Origin: an uncultured Saprospiraceae bacterium
GTDB taxonomy: Bacteria > Bacteroidota > Bacteroidia > Chitinophagales > Saprospiraceae
DNA: 64,000 bases
Direction of reading: 5' to 3'
Assembly (NCBI GenBank): GCA_938015595.1
Contig: CALLPI010000002.1
Location: forward strand, 248,001 to 312,000
Shown: positions 53,229-63,238 of the stretch, one piece after another
Numbering within the stretch: position 1 is the first letter of the stretch
Layout: every line of letters begins with the position of its first letter
Made by a program: the position numbers and the translations under genes
The notes under the pieces: generated by a model
What the model was told of the DNA's origin: nothing
The model's input: the letters and a program-made list of their open reading frames with translations, nothing else
Databases searched by the model: none

Positions 53229-54911
53229 CTATTGCCCATATCCTGGACCTTTCAGGAAGCGCCCTGGCATAGCGCCGGTGTGCTCTCCGTTTTTCAATAC
53301 CTGTACTCCATTTACAAACACGTGCTGCACACCTACGGCGTACTGGTGCGGATTCTCAAAGGTGGCTTTATCGGCAATAGTAGCCGGATTAAAAATGACG
53401 ATATCGGCATAAAAACCAGGTAGCAAGTAGCCACGCTTGTGCAACTTGAGATTAAAAGCCGGCAAGGAGGTCAGTTTGCGGATGGCTTCCTCTAGGGGAA
53501 TAACCTTCTCCTCACGTACGTATTTGCCCAGCAGGCGGGCAAAGTTGCCATAAGCGCGCGGATGCGTACCCGACTGGAGGAAAACCCCCTCTGCCGCTGG
53601 CGCGCCCGCATCGGAGCCAAAGCTCATAAACGGCAGTGCAATCTGAGCGCGTACATTGCTCTCCGACATGAGGAAATACACCGTGCCCACCCGACTGCCA
53701 TCCTGTATCACGAGGTCCATGGCTGTATCTTCGGGGTCTGCTTGACGCAGGCGGGCTACTTCAGCCAGGGTTTTGCCAGTATATTTTTTCAAGGAGTCAG
53801 TTTTGAACTCCACCAGCAGCAGCTTGTCGGCAGAACCGGCAGCAGCGTAGAGATTCTCCCAGGTGTCAGGGTCGGATTTCATCTCGGCTTTGACACGGGC
53901 GCGAATGGCAGGGTCTTTGAGGCGGGCCGACCAAGCGTCGTAGCCGCCCTCCTGTACCCAGGGCGGCATGGCCGCATCCAGACCGGTAGCACCGGCGGTG
54001 TAGGTGTACATGTTGGTAGAAATAGGAATACCACGCTCGCGGGATTCGAGAATTTTGGACGCTACCTGGCGCATCTTATCCCAATTGCGGCTGCCGGAGG
54101 CTTTGAGGTGGTAAATTTCCGCCGGAATACGAGCCCTCAGCGAAATCTGGATGACTTCATCTACAGCCTCCAACAAACGGTTGCCCTCGCTGCGCATGTG
54201 GGTGATGTACATGCCATTGTATTCTTGGGCTGCCTGACACAAGGCAATGAGTTCTTCGGTATCGGCATAGAAAGCGGGCGCATAGATCAGCGAAGAGGCC
54301 ACGCCCATGGCGCCCTCGCGCATGGCCTGGCGCACCAGCTCCTGCATGCGGGCCAGTTCCTCTGGTGTGGGCTTGCGGTCTTCGTAGCCCAGCTCGTGGA
54401 TGCGTACAGTGGTGGCTCCTACGAAGGAAGCCACGTTGGGCGATACACCTTTTTGCTCTAGCAACTGCAAGTACTCGCCGAGGGTAGTCCACGTCACGTC
54501 AAACTTAATGTCGCCCTGGGAGCGCTTCATCTCCTCTTTCATAGCAGGATTGAGCGGCCCCATGCTCCAGCCCTCGCCCATGACCTCGAGGGTAACGCCC
54601 TGCTTGATGTCGCTCATGGCGCGGCCGTCAGCCAGCAGGCTTTCGGTGGCCCAAGACAGCATGTTGATAAATCCTGGGCTAACAGCCAAACCTTTGGCGT
54701 CTAGCTCCTGCCGGCCTACCAGTGTGTCAAATAACCCAATGGCTGCAATGGTATCGGCGTTTACGGCAATGTCGGCCTGAAAAGGCGGCTGCCCACTGCC
54801 ATTGTAGATGAGCGCATTGCGTATGATGAGATCGTAATCAGCTTTGGACTTCGGCTTGCAAGCACTCAACAAAACCAGCCCTAACAGACTGAATAAAAGA
54901 AGTCTTTTCAT
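53229..54911 (-). CDS. D-aminoacylase-like amidohydrolase lipoprotein without the HxH motif
   Basis: A 560-residue lipoprotein (LVLLSAC, Cys about 17) of the N-acyl-D-amino-acid deacylase branch of the amidohydrolase superfamily. It shows DLIIRNALIYNGSGQPPFQA, YITHMRSEGNRLLEAV, AEIYHLKASGSRNW, MSFGSDAGAPAA and HPRAYGNFARLLGKYVREE. After strand 1, where the family has PGFID-H-x-H, it reads SPGFINMLSWATE, so two usual metal-binding histidines are missing. The other ligands look present. I recall a Bacteroidota subgroup with this altered motif, so it is probably a stable variant. The ATG at 54911 gives the lipoprotein signal. A TAnnTTTG-type -7 lies at 54935-54942. Confidence 0.85.
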   Translation of the reverse strand: MKRLLLFSLLGLVLLSACKPKSKADYDLIIRNALIYNGSGQPPFQADIAVNADTIAAIGLFDTLVGRQELDAKGLAVSPGFINMLSWATESLLADGRAMSDIKQGVTLEVMGEGWSMGPLNPAMKEEMKRSQGDIKFDVTWTTLGEYLQLLEQKGVSPNVASFVGATTVRIHELGYEDRKPTPEELARMQELVRQAMREGAMGVASSLIYAPAFYADTEELIALCQAAQEYNGMYITHMRSEGNRLLEAVDEVIQISLRARIPAEIYHLKASGSRNWDKMRQVASKILESRERGIPISTNMYTYTAGATGLDAAMPPWVQEGGYDAWSARLKDPAIRARVKAEMKSDPDTWENLYAAAGSADKLLLVEFKTDSLKKYTGKTLAEVARLRQADPEDTAMDLVIQDGSRVGTVYFLMSESNVRAQIALPFMSFGSDAGAPAAEGVFLQSGTHPRAYGNFARLLGKYVREEKVIPLEEAIRKLTSLPAFNLKLHKRGYLLPGFYADIVIFNPATIADKATFENPHQYAVGVQHVFVNGVQVLKNGEHTGAMPGRFLKGPGYGQ

Positions 54912-55014
54912 GGCGCATATTGGTAAAGAATAGGCAAATCTACGGCATTTATCGTTGGACGCGTGGAGGAGCTGCGCGTTTCGCGTTGCAAACTTACCAC
55001 TGCAGGCGCAACCC

Positions 55015-56220
55015 TCAGCCCACCTGCAACGCCTGCTCCACATCCTGCACGAGGTCGTCCAGGTCTTCTATACCTACCGAGATGCGCACCAGACCATCAG
55101 TGATGCCGTTCTGGAGGCGCAGTGCTGCAGGAATGTTAATATGAGACGACGAAGCCGGATGCAGCACCAGGGTGTCCACATCGCCAAGGGTGGGCGCCAG
55201 CGAGCAAAAGCGGAGGCGGTTCAGAAAGGCAATGGCTGCCTGGTAGCCGCCTTTGAGTTCGAAGCTAAGCATACCGCCGAATTTGCGCATCTGGCGCGCA
55301 GCCAATGCGTGGTCGGGGTGCGATGGAAGGCCGGGGTAGTTCACGCATGCCACCGCCGGATGCCGCTCCAGCCATTGAGCCAGGGCCAGTGCATTGGCAC
55401 AGTGGCGATCCATGCGTAGAGCCAAGGTTTTCATACCCACGTTGGTGAGCCAGGCATCCCAGGGGTTGCAGTTGGCGCCAAGCAACTTCATCGTCTTGGC
55501 CACTTTTTCCTTCATAAAAGGCACATCACGGCCCAGCACAGCACCGGAGATAGAGTTGCCATGACCGTTTAGATACTTGGTGGTAGAGTGAATAACGAAA
55601 TCCACGCCCAGAGCAAAGGGCTGCTGTAGGTACGGCGTGCAAAAGGTGTTGTCAATAGCACTGTATCGGCGGTATTGGCGAGCCAACGCTGCTAGCGCGG
55701 CAATATCCACGCAAGCCAGGGTAGGATTGGCGGGTGTTTCAAAATAAAGCATCCGAATGGAAGCATCGCTTTGCAAAAGACGCTCCACCTCCTCGAGGTC
55801 TTTGAGGTTGGTCATGGTGGTTTCGATACCCAGTCGGCTTAGGGTTTTGAGGAACAATTCGGTAGTACCGCCGTACAAGTTGCCCTGGGTCAGGATTTTG
55901 TCTCCAGCATTGAGGGTTGCTGCCATAAGCACAGCAATAGCCGCCATACCGCTGCTGCACATCACTGCGCAGGCCTCTGTGCCAAGGCTGTGTGTTTCCA
56001 ACTGGGCTATTTTGTTGGCCACCGCTTCTATGGTGGGATTGCCGTAACGCCCGTACACATGCCCCTCAGCCTGCCCACTGAAAATAGCTATGCCTTGGTC
56101 AATGGATTCAAACTCAAAAGACGAGGTGGCGTAAATAGGCAATTGGTGCGGCTTGGTGGTACGGGGGTCGGCCGGATCGTGTACGCACAGTGAGCTAAAG
56201 GAAACTTGCGAATGGTTCAT
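55015..56220 (-). CDS. PLP-dependent Cys/Met metabolism enzyme (cystathionine gamma-synthase or lyase type)
   Basis: A 401-residue fold-type I enzyme. It shows YGRYGNPTIEAVANKIAQLE, MCSSGMAAIAVLM, YFETPANPTLACVDI, AIDNTFCTPYLQQP and HSTTKYLNGHGNSISG, where Lys215 binds the cofactor. The family includes cystathionine gamma-synthase, cystathionine gamma-lyase, methionine gamma-lyase and O-acetylhomoserine sulfhydrylase, and sequence inspection alone does not decide among them. No methionine biosynthesis gene is adjacent. It is divergent from the ArnT-like gene. Confidence 0.9.
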   Translation of the reverse strand: MNHSQVSFSSLCVHDPADPRTTKPHQLPIYATSSFEFESIDQGIAIFSGQAEGHVYGRYGNPTIEAVANKIAQLETHSLGTEACAVMCSSGMAAIAVLMAATLNAGDKILTQGNLYGGTTELFLKTLSRLGIETTMTNLKDLEEVERLLQSDASIRMLYFETPANPTLACVDIAALAALARQYRRYSAIDNTFCTPYLQQPFALGVDFVIHSTTKYLNGHGNSISGAVLGRDVPFMKEKVAKTMKLLGANCNPWDAWLTNVGMKTLALRMDRHCANALALAQWLERHPAVACVNYPGLPSHPDHALAARQMRKFGGMLSFELKGGYQAAIAFLNRLRFCSLAPTLGDVDTLVLHPASSSHINIPAALRLQNGITDGLVRISVGIEDLDDLVQDVEQALQVG

Positions 56221-56323
56221 GCCAAAGGTGCTTTGGGTTAATCAGATGCAAAGGAACGAAAATCGGTGTTTGGCTGTTTCGCAACTTTACAGAATCTTTG
56301 AAGCCTGGATTTAAACAAACACC

Positions 56324-57895
56324 ATGCTAGAAATTCATTTGCGCGAGCGTATCGTGTTGGCTCTGGCTACTGGGCTGTTGCTGCTGGGCATGTTCCTGCA
56401 CCTGGGCAAGCAGCCGCTCTACCTGGAGGAGCCGCGCCGCGCCATCATTGCTATGGAAATGCAGGAGCGCAGCGACTACTGGACGCCTACCGAACTGGGC
56501 AAGCTATACTACAACAAGCCGCCGCTGTTCAACTGGGTGCTCATCGGCAGCGCACACTTATTAGGTGGCTTTCATGAGTGGGCTATGCGCCTGCCCACCG
56601 TATTGGCTACCATAGCTATGGTGTGGCTTATTTTTGCCGTGGGCCGCCGCTACGTGGATGCCGTATTCGGCTGGATAAGCGGGCTAATGTTTGCCGGATG
56701 CGGCAGCGTGCTACTCTTTTTTTCTCATCTGGGCGAGATTGACCTGTTTTATGCCCTGCTGAGCCTGGCCGGTTTTGCTGCTTTGTTTCACTACTCCATG
56801 CAAAAGCGCTACTTGTTGATGTTTTTAGGGTTTTATGGCCTACATGCGCTGGGCACGCTGACCAAAGGCTTGCCATCGGTAGTATTCATTGCATTAACTC
56901 TACCTGCCTGGCTGACATACATCGGGCAATGGCGGCGGCTATTTTCATGGAAGCACTTAGCAGGCATAGCCGTATTTACGGCGGTGGTAGGCGGCTATTT
57001 GTACCAGTACAACTTACGACATCCAGCAGAGGATTTATTGCGCATGTGGGCAGGGCAGGCTAGCGAGCGCACCGTAGCCGAGCAAGGATGGATGCCGCTG
57101 CTCAAGCATTTGATTCTGTATCCGTTGGATTCACTCAAAGACCTGTTGCCGTTTTCACTGCTGATAGTGTTTGCTGTACGCCGAGGGCTGATTTCGCTTA
57201 TCCGACGCAATATATGGGTGACATTTGCTGCCTTGACCTTTGCCGTAAACTTCCCGGTGTACTGGCTCTCGCCTGGCTCGCGGCAGCGCTACCTGTACAT
57301 GTTGTTCCCTTTGTTGCTAGTAGTATTGGCCTGGGCCTGGCGCCATGCAATTGAATTGCAGCCCTGGCGCAGCAAACTCTTTCGGGCGGTGGCCGGTATT
57401 TTCATCACCTTACTTGCTGTGGGGGTGCCTGTCATCGGCTGGATACCGGAGCTGGCCTTTTTGCCTGGGCGCTGGCTGCTGGCAGCAGGGTTTGGCCTGG
57501 CGCTGGCTGGCGTAGCTTGGCAGTACTGGCGTAGCCAGGGGCTGGAACTACCCCTGCTGATACTTAGTATGGCGCTGCTACGCCTGGCCTTTGACTGCAC
57601 CATTTTGCCCCAGCGCGCTCACGATAGCGACGCCCAACGCGACAAGGCCGCCGCTGTAGAAATAACCCGCTTGACCAGCAACGCCCCCTTGTACCTCTGG
57701 CAAGACGATCATTTATCCTTCACTACAGTCTATTACATCAATCGGTTGCGGGGGCGCTGCCTGACGCGTGCATATGCACCAGAACCCTTGGCTATCTACA
57801 TAGCAAAAATTGAAGCAGTACAGGCGCCGCACGAGGTATTGTATCGCTTCGGCAGTGGCAATCGGCAGTATGCAGTGTTCCGATTTGCCCACTGA
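56324..57895 (+). CDS. ArnT-like lipid-linked glycosyltransferase (GT83/PMT fold)
   Basis: A 523-residue polytopic membrane protein with about eleven hydrophobic helices. The first periplasmic loop has EEPRRAIIAMEMQERSDYW and KLYYNKPPLFNWVLI, signatures of the ArnT/PMT family that moves a sugar from undecaprenyl phosphate to lipid A or other acceptors. Helices such as WLIFAVGRRYVDAVFGW follow. The sugar and acceptor are unknown. It converges with lptD eleven bases away; a role in LPS modification fits that neighbour. Confidence 0.87.
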   Translation: MLEIHLRERIVLALATGLLLLGMFLHLGKQPLYLEEPRRAIIAMEMQERSDYWTPTELGKLYYNKPPLFNWVLIGSAHLLGGFHEWAMRLPTVLATIAMVWLIFAVGRRYVDAVFGWISGLMFAGCGSVLLFFSHLGEIDLFYALLSLAGFAALFHYSMQKRYLLMFLGFYGLHALGTLTKGLPSVVFIALTLPAWLTYIGQWRRLFSWKHLAGIAVFTAVVGGYLYQYNLRHPAEDLLRMWAGQASERTVAEQGWMPLLKHLILYPLDSLKDLLPFSLLIVFAVRRGLISLIRRNIWVTFAALTFAVNFPVYWLSPGSRQRYLYMLFPLLLVVLAWAWRHAIELQPWRSKLFRAVAGIFITLLAVGVPVIGWIPELAFLPGRWLLAAGFGLALAGVAWQYWRSQGLELPLLILSMALLRLAFDCTILPQRAHDSDAQRDKAAAVEITRLTSNAPLYLWQDDHLSFTTVYYINRLRGRCLTRAYAPEPLAIYIAKIEAVQAPHEVLYRFGSGNRQYAVFRFAH

Positions 57896-57906
57896 CCAGC
57901 GAGCAC

Positions 57907-60615
57907 TCAACGGAAGGCCCGTATCGAGTCGGCATTGTTGCGCTGGTACGGAATGTTGAGAAAACCGAGTGTACCAGGCTTTACGGCAATCACCATATTA
58001 TAGGTGCCGCGCGTAGGCTGCCAGTTGAACAAAAGGTTCCAGCAGTGCAGATCGCGAGTGAAGCCGAAAGACGGAAAAGACAGCCCTTTGCGCTGGAAGT
58101 CATAGCCGAAGTTGCCCACACTGATGCTCCAGTTGGGCGTAAGTTTGATGTTGCCCTGAAAGTTGATGGCATTAGTAGATACGCTGAACTTGGTACGGCC
58201 ATCGGCATCGGGGCGCAGGTCAAAGGCGATGTTGTGATTGATGGAAAAGTTTTCAAACAGGCTGAGGAAGTCCTCCTCCTGGGTTTCTTCCTCTTTGGCA
58301 GGGCGTGGAGCACGCAGGTCTTCAATAACTTCCGTTTTTTTGCCGCGGAGCATGTCGCGTATGCGGCCCACAGTCATGCTAGTATTGAAGCGCATGTCAG
58401 CCGCTACAAAGCGCAGAGGCGTACGGCGGGCGTCCCAGGCCGTCAGGTTGATGCGCTGCCCTCGGCTGTTGGTCATGTAGGGATCAAAAGATGCAGCCAT
58501 GCCGAAGGTGGTCATACCCTGAAAAAAACGCGCTGTACCGGAGGCATTGATCACGCTCCACTTGAGCGAATCGGCGGCGAAGTTGTAGAAGCCGTTTACA
58601 ATGAGGTTGTCAAAAAGCTTGACCTTTCGGTCCACTGTGTCTTTGCGGCTGCGCACTTTGGCTTCAAAGATATTGTTGAGCGACCAGGACACCCCCAGTT
58701 GCCGCTCGCTTTGAGGCGGGCCGCCGTAGATGCCATTTTCAAAAATGGAATACATGCGCATGCGTTGCGCGTCGAGGCTGTCTTGTACCGTGCGGAAGTA
58801 ACCCAACTGAGGGTTGAGGTAGTTGGGCGAGTAGTTGAGCGAGATATTGGGTTTGATAACATGGCGCAGACCTCGCACAAAGCCGTTGCGAAAACGCAAG
58901 GTACCAAAAATCTGCGTAGTGAGCGAAAGGCTGGCCGAGAACGTGCGAAACGGCTCAAACCCACTCTGCCGGCGCTCCTCGATGCGCCCCAGACGCACAG
59001 TGTCGAAGCGCACTGCGCCCTGGTCAATAATGGTATCAATCTCAAGACCGGGGATGAAGTCACGGCGCAGACTTTGCAAATACCAGGTTTCGTTGTAGCG
59101 CACGCCGGGGTTGAGGTTGAAGTACTTGAGCACTTTAAAGGAGGTACCCGCGTCGGCATTATGGCGTACGCCAAACTGGGCGTTCTCCAGCGTCTGGCGA
59201 GTAAAGAGCGTAGTATCAGTGGTAACAAAGCGATTGGATGCCTCACCCGTGTAGCGTACCACAATAGTTTCGTACCACCGCTCCTGGCCAATGCGCTGTT
59301 TGCGCTTGAACGGATACAGCGCCTGAGTAAGAAACTGCACATTGGGAAAGCTGATGGTCATGGCGCGGGTTATGGCGTTCTGGGTGTGGTTGAAGCTGGC
59401 GCTCAAGCTGTAGGGCTTGCCGGGGAAGGTCTGGTTGTAGGCTAGGTTGGACTGGAGCTGGGTGTTGAGCACGTTGGCAGCGTCGTTGAAGCGGCGCTGC
59501 TGGTTGTTGTTGGTTTGGAGGTTTAGGCTGCCGCCGAAGTTGCGGTTGGGGTGTGCGGCGCGGTCTTGGTTGTGCGACCAATTGATGCCAAACGAACGAA
59601 TCCAGCGCACGGAAGCATCCTGGAGGTCTTCCTGGCGGCGGTTGTCAAAATTGATGCGCAGACTGCCACTGTATTTATAGCGTTTGCGGTAGTCGGCCTG
59701 AGTATTGATGCTCCAACTGCCCTTGAAGTAAATATCGCCTTTGAGCTGGAGGTTGAGGTGGTCGCTCACAGGGAAGTACCATCCTACTTCACGCAGACCA
59801 AGCCCCCATTGGTCGGAGTACTCGTAGTCGTTGGGGAAGAGCAAGCCGGTTTGCTTACCGCTCGGTATAGGGAAGAAGCCAAAGGGAAGCCACAGAGGCG
59901 TAGGGGCGCCAGCTATTTCGAGGTGGGCAGGGCCTACAATGACTGACTTCTCGGGGATGATCTTCATCTTCTTGGCTCGAATGCCAAAGTGCGGATGCTC
60001 AGCGTTGCAGGTAGTAAATAAGGCGCGGTAGCTATAGATGAGGTCGCGGGGTACGGTATCGCCCTGTAATTGCACTCCACTGATAAACTTGGCTCGCTCG
60101 CTGTGTATGAGTACGTCATTCTGCTGGGAACTGGTTTCATATACCATGCCTTTTCGCGACTGGAAGTTGTAGCGCAGGCGCTTGGCAGTGAACGACTGCT
60201 CACCCTCTGAAAACCTAGGGAAGCCAGCCAGTTGCCCAGTACTATCGGGCAGCCCTTCTGCCGTGACGGTACTGGTTTTCCAGTTAAATACAATGAGGTC
60301 GGCTTCCAAAGTGATAGAGGTGTATTTCACCACCGCCTTGCCATAAAGGTACATTTTCTGTTCTACAACATCTAGGATCATAGAGTCGCGGGCGTCGTAG
60401 TCCACGGGGGCGTCCAGGGAGTCTTTAGAAAGTCGAATTTCCAGAGGCTGCGCAAACAGCGAATCGAGGAATGCCTGCAGGGTGTCGGCCGGCGGCAGGG
60501 TGTCGGCCGGGGGCAAAGTTTGCCCCTGGAGCAACAAAGCAGTACTCGTACACAATAAAAATATAGTGACGAACTTTGTTATCCAGCGGCGAAAAGGCTT
60601 ACTTTGCACACCCAT
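57907..60615 (-). CDS. lptD: LPS-assembly protein LptD (Bacteroidota type)
   Basis: A 902-residue outer-membrane protein that inserts LPS into the outer leaflet. The signal region ends near LLLQGQ. An OstA-like periplasmic domain follows (about 75-220: MYLYGKAVVKYTSITLEADL, NWKTSTVTAEGLPDSTGQLA), then the barrel (PFGFFPIPSGKQTGLLFP, GLGLREVGWYFPVSDHLNL and many aromatic strands to the end). The stretch LPPADT is duplicated in tandem just after the signal peptide (an 18-bp DNA repeat). It converges with the ArnT-like gene and diverges from the amidase gene. Confidence 0.9.
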   Translation of the reverse strand: MGVQSKPFRRWITKFVTIFLLCTSTALLLQGQTLPPADTLPPADTLQAFLDSLFAQPLEIRLSKDSLDAPVDYDARDSMILDVVEQKMYLYGKAVVKYTSITLEADLIVFNWKTSTVTAEGLPDSTGQLAGFPRFSEGEQSFTAKRLRYNFQSRKGMVYETSSQQNDVLIHSERAKFISGVQLQGDTVPRDLIYSYRALFTTCNAEHPHFGIRAKKMKIIPEKSVIVGPAHLEIAGAPTPLWLPFGFFPIPSGKQTGLLFPNDYEYSDQWGLGLREVGWYFPVSDHLNLQLKGDIYFKGSWSINTQADYRKRYKYSGSLRINFDNRRQEDLQDASVRWIRSFGINWSHNQDRAAHPNRNFGGSLNLQTNNNQQRRFNDAANVLNTQLQSNLAYNQTFPGKPYSLSASFNHTQNAITRAMTISFPNVQFLTQALYPFKRKQRIGQERWYETIVVRYTGEASNRFVTTDTTLFTRQTLENAQFGVRHNADAGTSFKVLKYFNLNPGVRYNETWYLQSLRRDFIPGLEIDTIIDQGAVRFDTVRLGRIEERRQSGFEPFRTFSASLSLTTQIFGTLRFRNGFVRGLRHVIKPNISLNYSPNYLNPQLGYFRTVQDSLDAQRMRMYSIFENGIYGGPPQSERQLGVSWSLNNIFEAKVRSRKDTVDRKVKLFDNLIVNGFYNFAADSLKWSVINASGTARFFQGMTTFGMAASFDPYMTNSRGQRINLTAWDARRTPLRFVAADMRFNTSMTVGRIRDMLRGKKTEVIEDLRAPRPAKEEETQEEDFLSLFENFSINHNIAFDLRPDADGRTKFSVSTNAINFQGNIKLTPNWSISVGNFGYDFQRKGLSFPSFGFTRDLHCWNLLFNWQPTRGTYNMVIAVKPGTLGFLNIPYQRNNADSIRAFR

Positions 60616-60673
60616 AAGTCGAAGGGCTGAAATTTGCTAAATATCAAGTACTTCGAGCGTGGTTTATAATACA

Positions 60674-62101
60674 ATGAAGAACATATTACCCAGCTTGATG
60701 CCGATAACGCCCCAAGCGTCTGTTTCGCCCCTTTGGAAAAAGGGGTTTAACTTTTTCTTATCAATCCTTGTGCCATTGGCGTGGGCTGCTGCCGGGCGCG
60801 AAGTTAGTGCAAATGCGGAGAATGCCAACTATCGCATGAAAACTGTAGTGATAGACGCCGGCCATGGTGGGCACGACCCAGGCTGCTCTGGCAGCGACAG
60901 CCGCGAAAAACACATTGCTCTAGCTGTGGCCAAAAGCCTGGCCGCTGCCATACAAAACGCCCACCCCGACCTGCGCGTCATCCTCACCCGCGACACCGAC
61001 GTGTTCATCCCCCTGCACGAGCGCGCCGCCATAGCCAATCGCCACCAGGCCGACCTCTTTATCTCCATCCACTGCAACTTCATGCCGGGCAAGTCTTTTG
61101 TACAAGGCTCCGAAACCTACGTCATGGGCCTGCACACCGCCGAGCACAACCTCGAAGTAGCCAAGCGCGAGAATGCCTCCATCCTTCTGGAAGACGATTA
61201 CCAAGCCACCTACGGCTACGACCCCAACTCGCCCGAGGGGCACATCACCATGAGTATGTTCCAGAGCGCCTTCATTGAGCAAAGCATCCTCTTTGCCGAC
61301 CTGGTAGAGAAACAATTTGCCCTGGCCGGCCGCAAAAGCCGAGGTGTACGCCAAGCAGGCTTCATGGTACTAAAAGGCACGGCCATGCCCTCGGCCCTTA
61401 TCGAAATTGGCTACCTGAGCAACCGAGAAGAAGAACTCTTCCTCAAAGGTGAAGACGGACAAGCTGTTATTGTGCAAGCCATACTCAATGCCTTTACGCA
61501 GTATCGCAATGAGGTGGAAGGAGCCACCACAAGGCCAGTAGCCGCGCGCGCCAATACACCCTTTGCCGCACCTGCACCTGCAGCCCAAGAGTCAATACCC
61601 ACCCCAGAACGCACCTCCGCTCTACGCCCTGAAACAACAGTTGCTAAATCTCATCCAACAACCCACACTAGCACAGCCGCAACCCGAACCCCTGCTGCCA
61701 GCACCACACCTGCTGCTAGCACCGCACCGGCATCGGTTACTTACACCTACACCCGCCCAGAGAGCGAGCGCACTCTGCACACCAGCCAGTCTGCACCGAA
61801 TCCGAGCCACGCAACGCCCATCGTCGCTACAGCGGTGCCCTTACAATTCTGCATCCAATTGGCAGCCAGCACCACGCCCTCCGACCTCAACGCGCCCCAC
61901 TTCAAAAATCTGGGATACAAAGTAGAAGAGGTCAAGGAAGACGGACGCTACAAGTACCAGATCAGAAACTTACCTACCTACGAGCAAGCCCACCTCATAC
62001 GTCAAAAAGTTATTACAGGCGGGTTCCCAGGTGCCTTTATCGTGGCTTACCAGGGCGAGCGCCGCATCAGCATTGAAGAGGCTCTGCGTTTGTCCAACTG
62101 A
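60674..62101 (+). CDS. N-acetylmuramoyl-L-alanine amidase with C-terminal SPOR-like domain
   Basis: A 475-residue murein hydrolase that cuts the amide bond between peptide and glycan. The Amidase_3 domain (about 50-280) has VVIDAGHGGHDPGC, FISIHCNF, and SALIEIGYLSNREEE with the catalytic Glu. A Thr/Ala/Pro-rich linker (about 290-380) joins it to a C-terminal SPOR-like domain (FCIQLAASTTP, YKYQIRNLPTYEQAHLI) that would bind denuded glycan at the septum. The start at 60674 (MKNILPS) is chosen over a GTG at 60659. It is followed 41 bases later by the MCE-protein gene and is probably co-transcribed. Confidence 0.9.
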   Translation: MKNILPSLMPITPQASVSPLWKKGFNFFLSILVPLAWAAAGREVSANAENANYRMKTVVIDAGHGGHDPGCSGSDSREKHIALAVAKSLAAAIQNAHPDLRVILTRDTDVFIPLHERAAIANRHQADLFISIHCNFMPGKSFVQGSETYVMGLHTAEHNLEVAKRENASILLEDDYQATYGYDPNSPEGHITMSMFQSAFIEQSILFADLVEKQFALAGRKSRGVRQAGFMVLKGTAMPSALIEIGYLSNREEELFLKGEDGQAVIVQAILNAFTQYRNEVEGATTRPVAARANTPFAAPAPAAQESIPTPERTSALRPETTVAKSHPTTHTSTAATRTPAASTTPAASTAPASVTYTYTRPESERTLHTSQSAPNPSHATPIVATAVPLQFCIQLAASTTPSDLNAPHFKNLGYKVEEVKEDGRYKYQIRNLPTYEQAHLIRQKVITGGFPGAFIVAYQGERRISIEEALRLSN

Positions 62102-62142
62102 TAAAAGTATTTCATCCACCCGAATATTAATGACCAATTGCT

Positions 62143-63183
62143 ATGTCGCGTGAAATCAAAATTGGCCTACTCGCCATCACTACCCTGGCCTTATCTCTGT
62201 GGGGCTACAAGTACATCATGGGCAGGAACATCCTCAAACGCTCTAACCTCTACTATGTGGAATATGCCCAGGTAGACATGCTCAAGAAAGCCACCGATGT
62301 GACCATCAACGGCTTTCCCGTAGGCGTAGTAGCCGACATCTACATGAAACCCAACGACCCAGAGCGCCGCATCGTCGTAGTGCTCGATCTCAACAAAGAC
62401 GTCCAAATACCTAAAGATACCCGCGCTGTCATTGCTGCCACCAGTTTTATGGGCGACAAAAGCGTCATCCTCAAGTATGAACGCCCCTGCTCCGGCCCTG
62501 ATTGCGCCCAAAATGGTGACTACCTCAAAGGTGAAACCCAGGGCTTTGTGGGCTACATGCTCAGCGGCGACGGCTCGTTCGATGCTTACATAACCTCCAT
62601 TAAGCAAGTCTTCAGCGATCTCATTGACACCCTCAACCAACAACTGCTTAGTGCCGAAAGCAATACCCCCCTGGCCAAAAGCGTACAAGACCTCCGCAAG
62701 TCTCTAGCCAACCTCGAATCTGCCACCAACCAACTCGACGGCATCCTCCAGCGCTCCGGCGGTAAAATTGACGGAACTCTCAGCAACCTCCAGTCCATCA
62801 CTGGCAACCTCAAGCGCAAAGAACCCCAAATCAATGCCTTACTCGATAACTTTGGCACCGTAAGCACCCAACTCAAGGAAGCCGACCTCAAAAAAACCAT
62901 GGAAGAACTCCGATCCTCCGTCAGTGCCCTCAAAACCTCCCTGCAAACTACTGAGAAAACCCTGGGCAGCGTGCAAACCTTAGTACAAAAAGTCAATACT
63001 GGCGAAGGCTCCCTCGGCAAGCTCTTCCAAGACGACGGCCTCTACTACGACCTCTCCCAGATGAGCAACAAAGCCGACTCCCTGATAACCGACATCCAAA
63101 GCCGACCCTATAGATACATGCCGCTCAAGAGCCGCCGCAAAGTCAAAAAATTTGACCGCCTAGATGCCAAAGGTGCTCAGTGA
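62143..63183 (+). CDS. MlaD-family MCE protein
   Basis: A 346-residue membrane-anchored lipid-binding protein. A single helix near the start (KIGLLAITTLALSLWGYKY) is followed by the MCE domain (about 38-120: YVEYAQVDMLKKATDVTING, PVGVVADIYM). A long helical, coiled-coil C-terminal region (about 150-330) follows. MCE proteins carry phospholipids between the inner and outer membrane with an MlaE/MlaF ABC transporter. The permease and ATPase are not in this window. The cluster amidase-MCE-lipoprotein-tpiA is collinear. Confidence 0.9.
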   Translation: MSREIKIGLLAITTLALSLWGYKYIMGRNILKRSNLYYVEYAQVDMLKKATDVTINGFPVGVVADIYMKPNDPERRIVVVLDLNKDVQIPKDTRAVIAATSFMGDKSVILKYERPCSGPDCAQNGDYLKGETQGFVGYMLSGDGSFDAYITSIKQVFSDLIDTLNQQLLSAESNTPLAKSVQDLRKSLANLESATNQLDGILQRSGGKIDGTLSNLQSITGNLKRKEPQINALLDNFGTVSTQLKEADLKKTMEELRSSVSALKTSLQTTEKTLGSVQTLVQKVNTGEGSLGKLFQDDGLYYDLSQMSNKADSLITDIQSRPYRYMPLKSRRKVKKFDRLDAKGAQ

Positions 63184-63238
63184 GCAATTTTTCCAGCGCT
63201 TTGCGTAGCTTTGTGCCGTATTCCATACTCATGCTACC

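Noticed and set aside
53562-54461. 299-codon open frame on the plus strand
   Set aside because: Antisense shadow of the amidohydrolase gene with no recognisable protein features.
58045-59445. 466-codon open frame on the plus strand
   Set aside because: It lies wholly antisense to lptD, has no family resemblance, and follows from the codon bias of the real gene.
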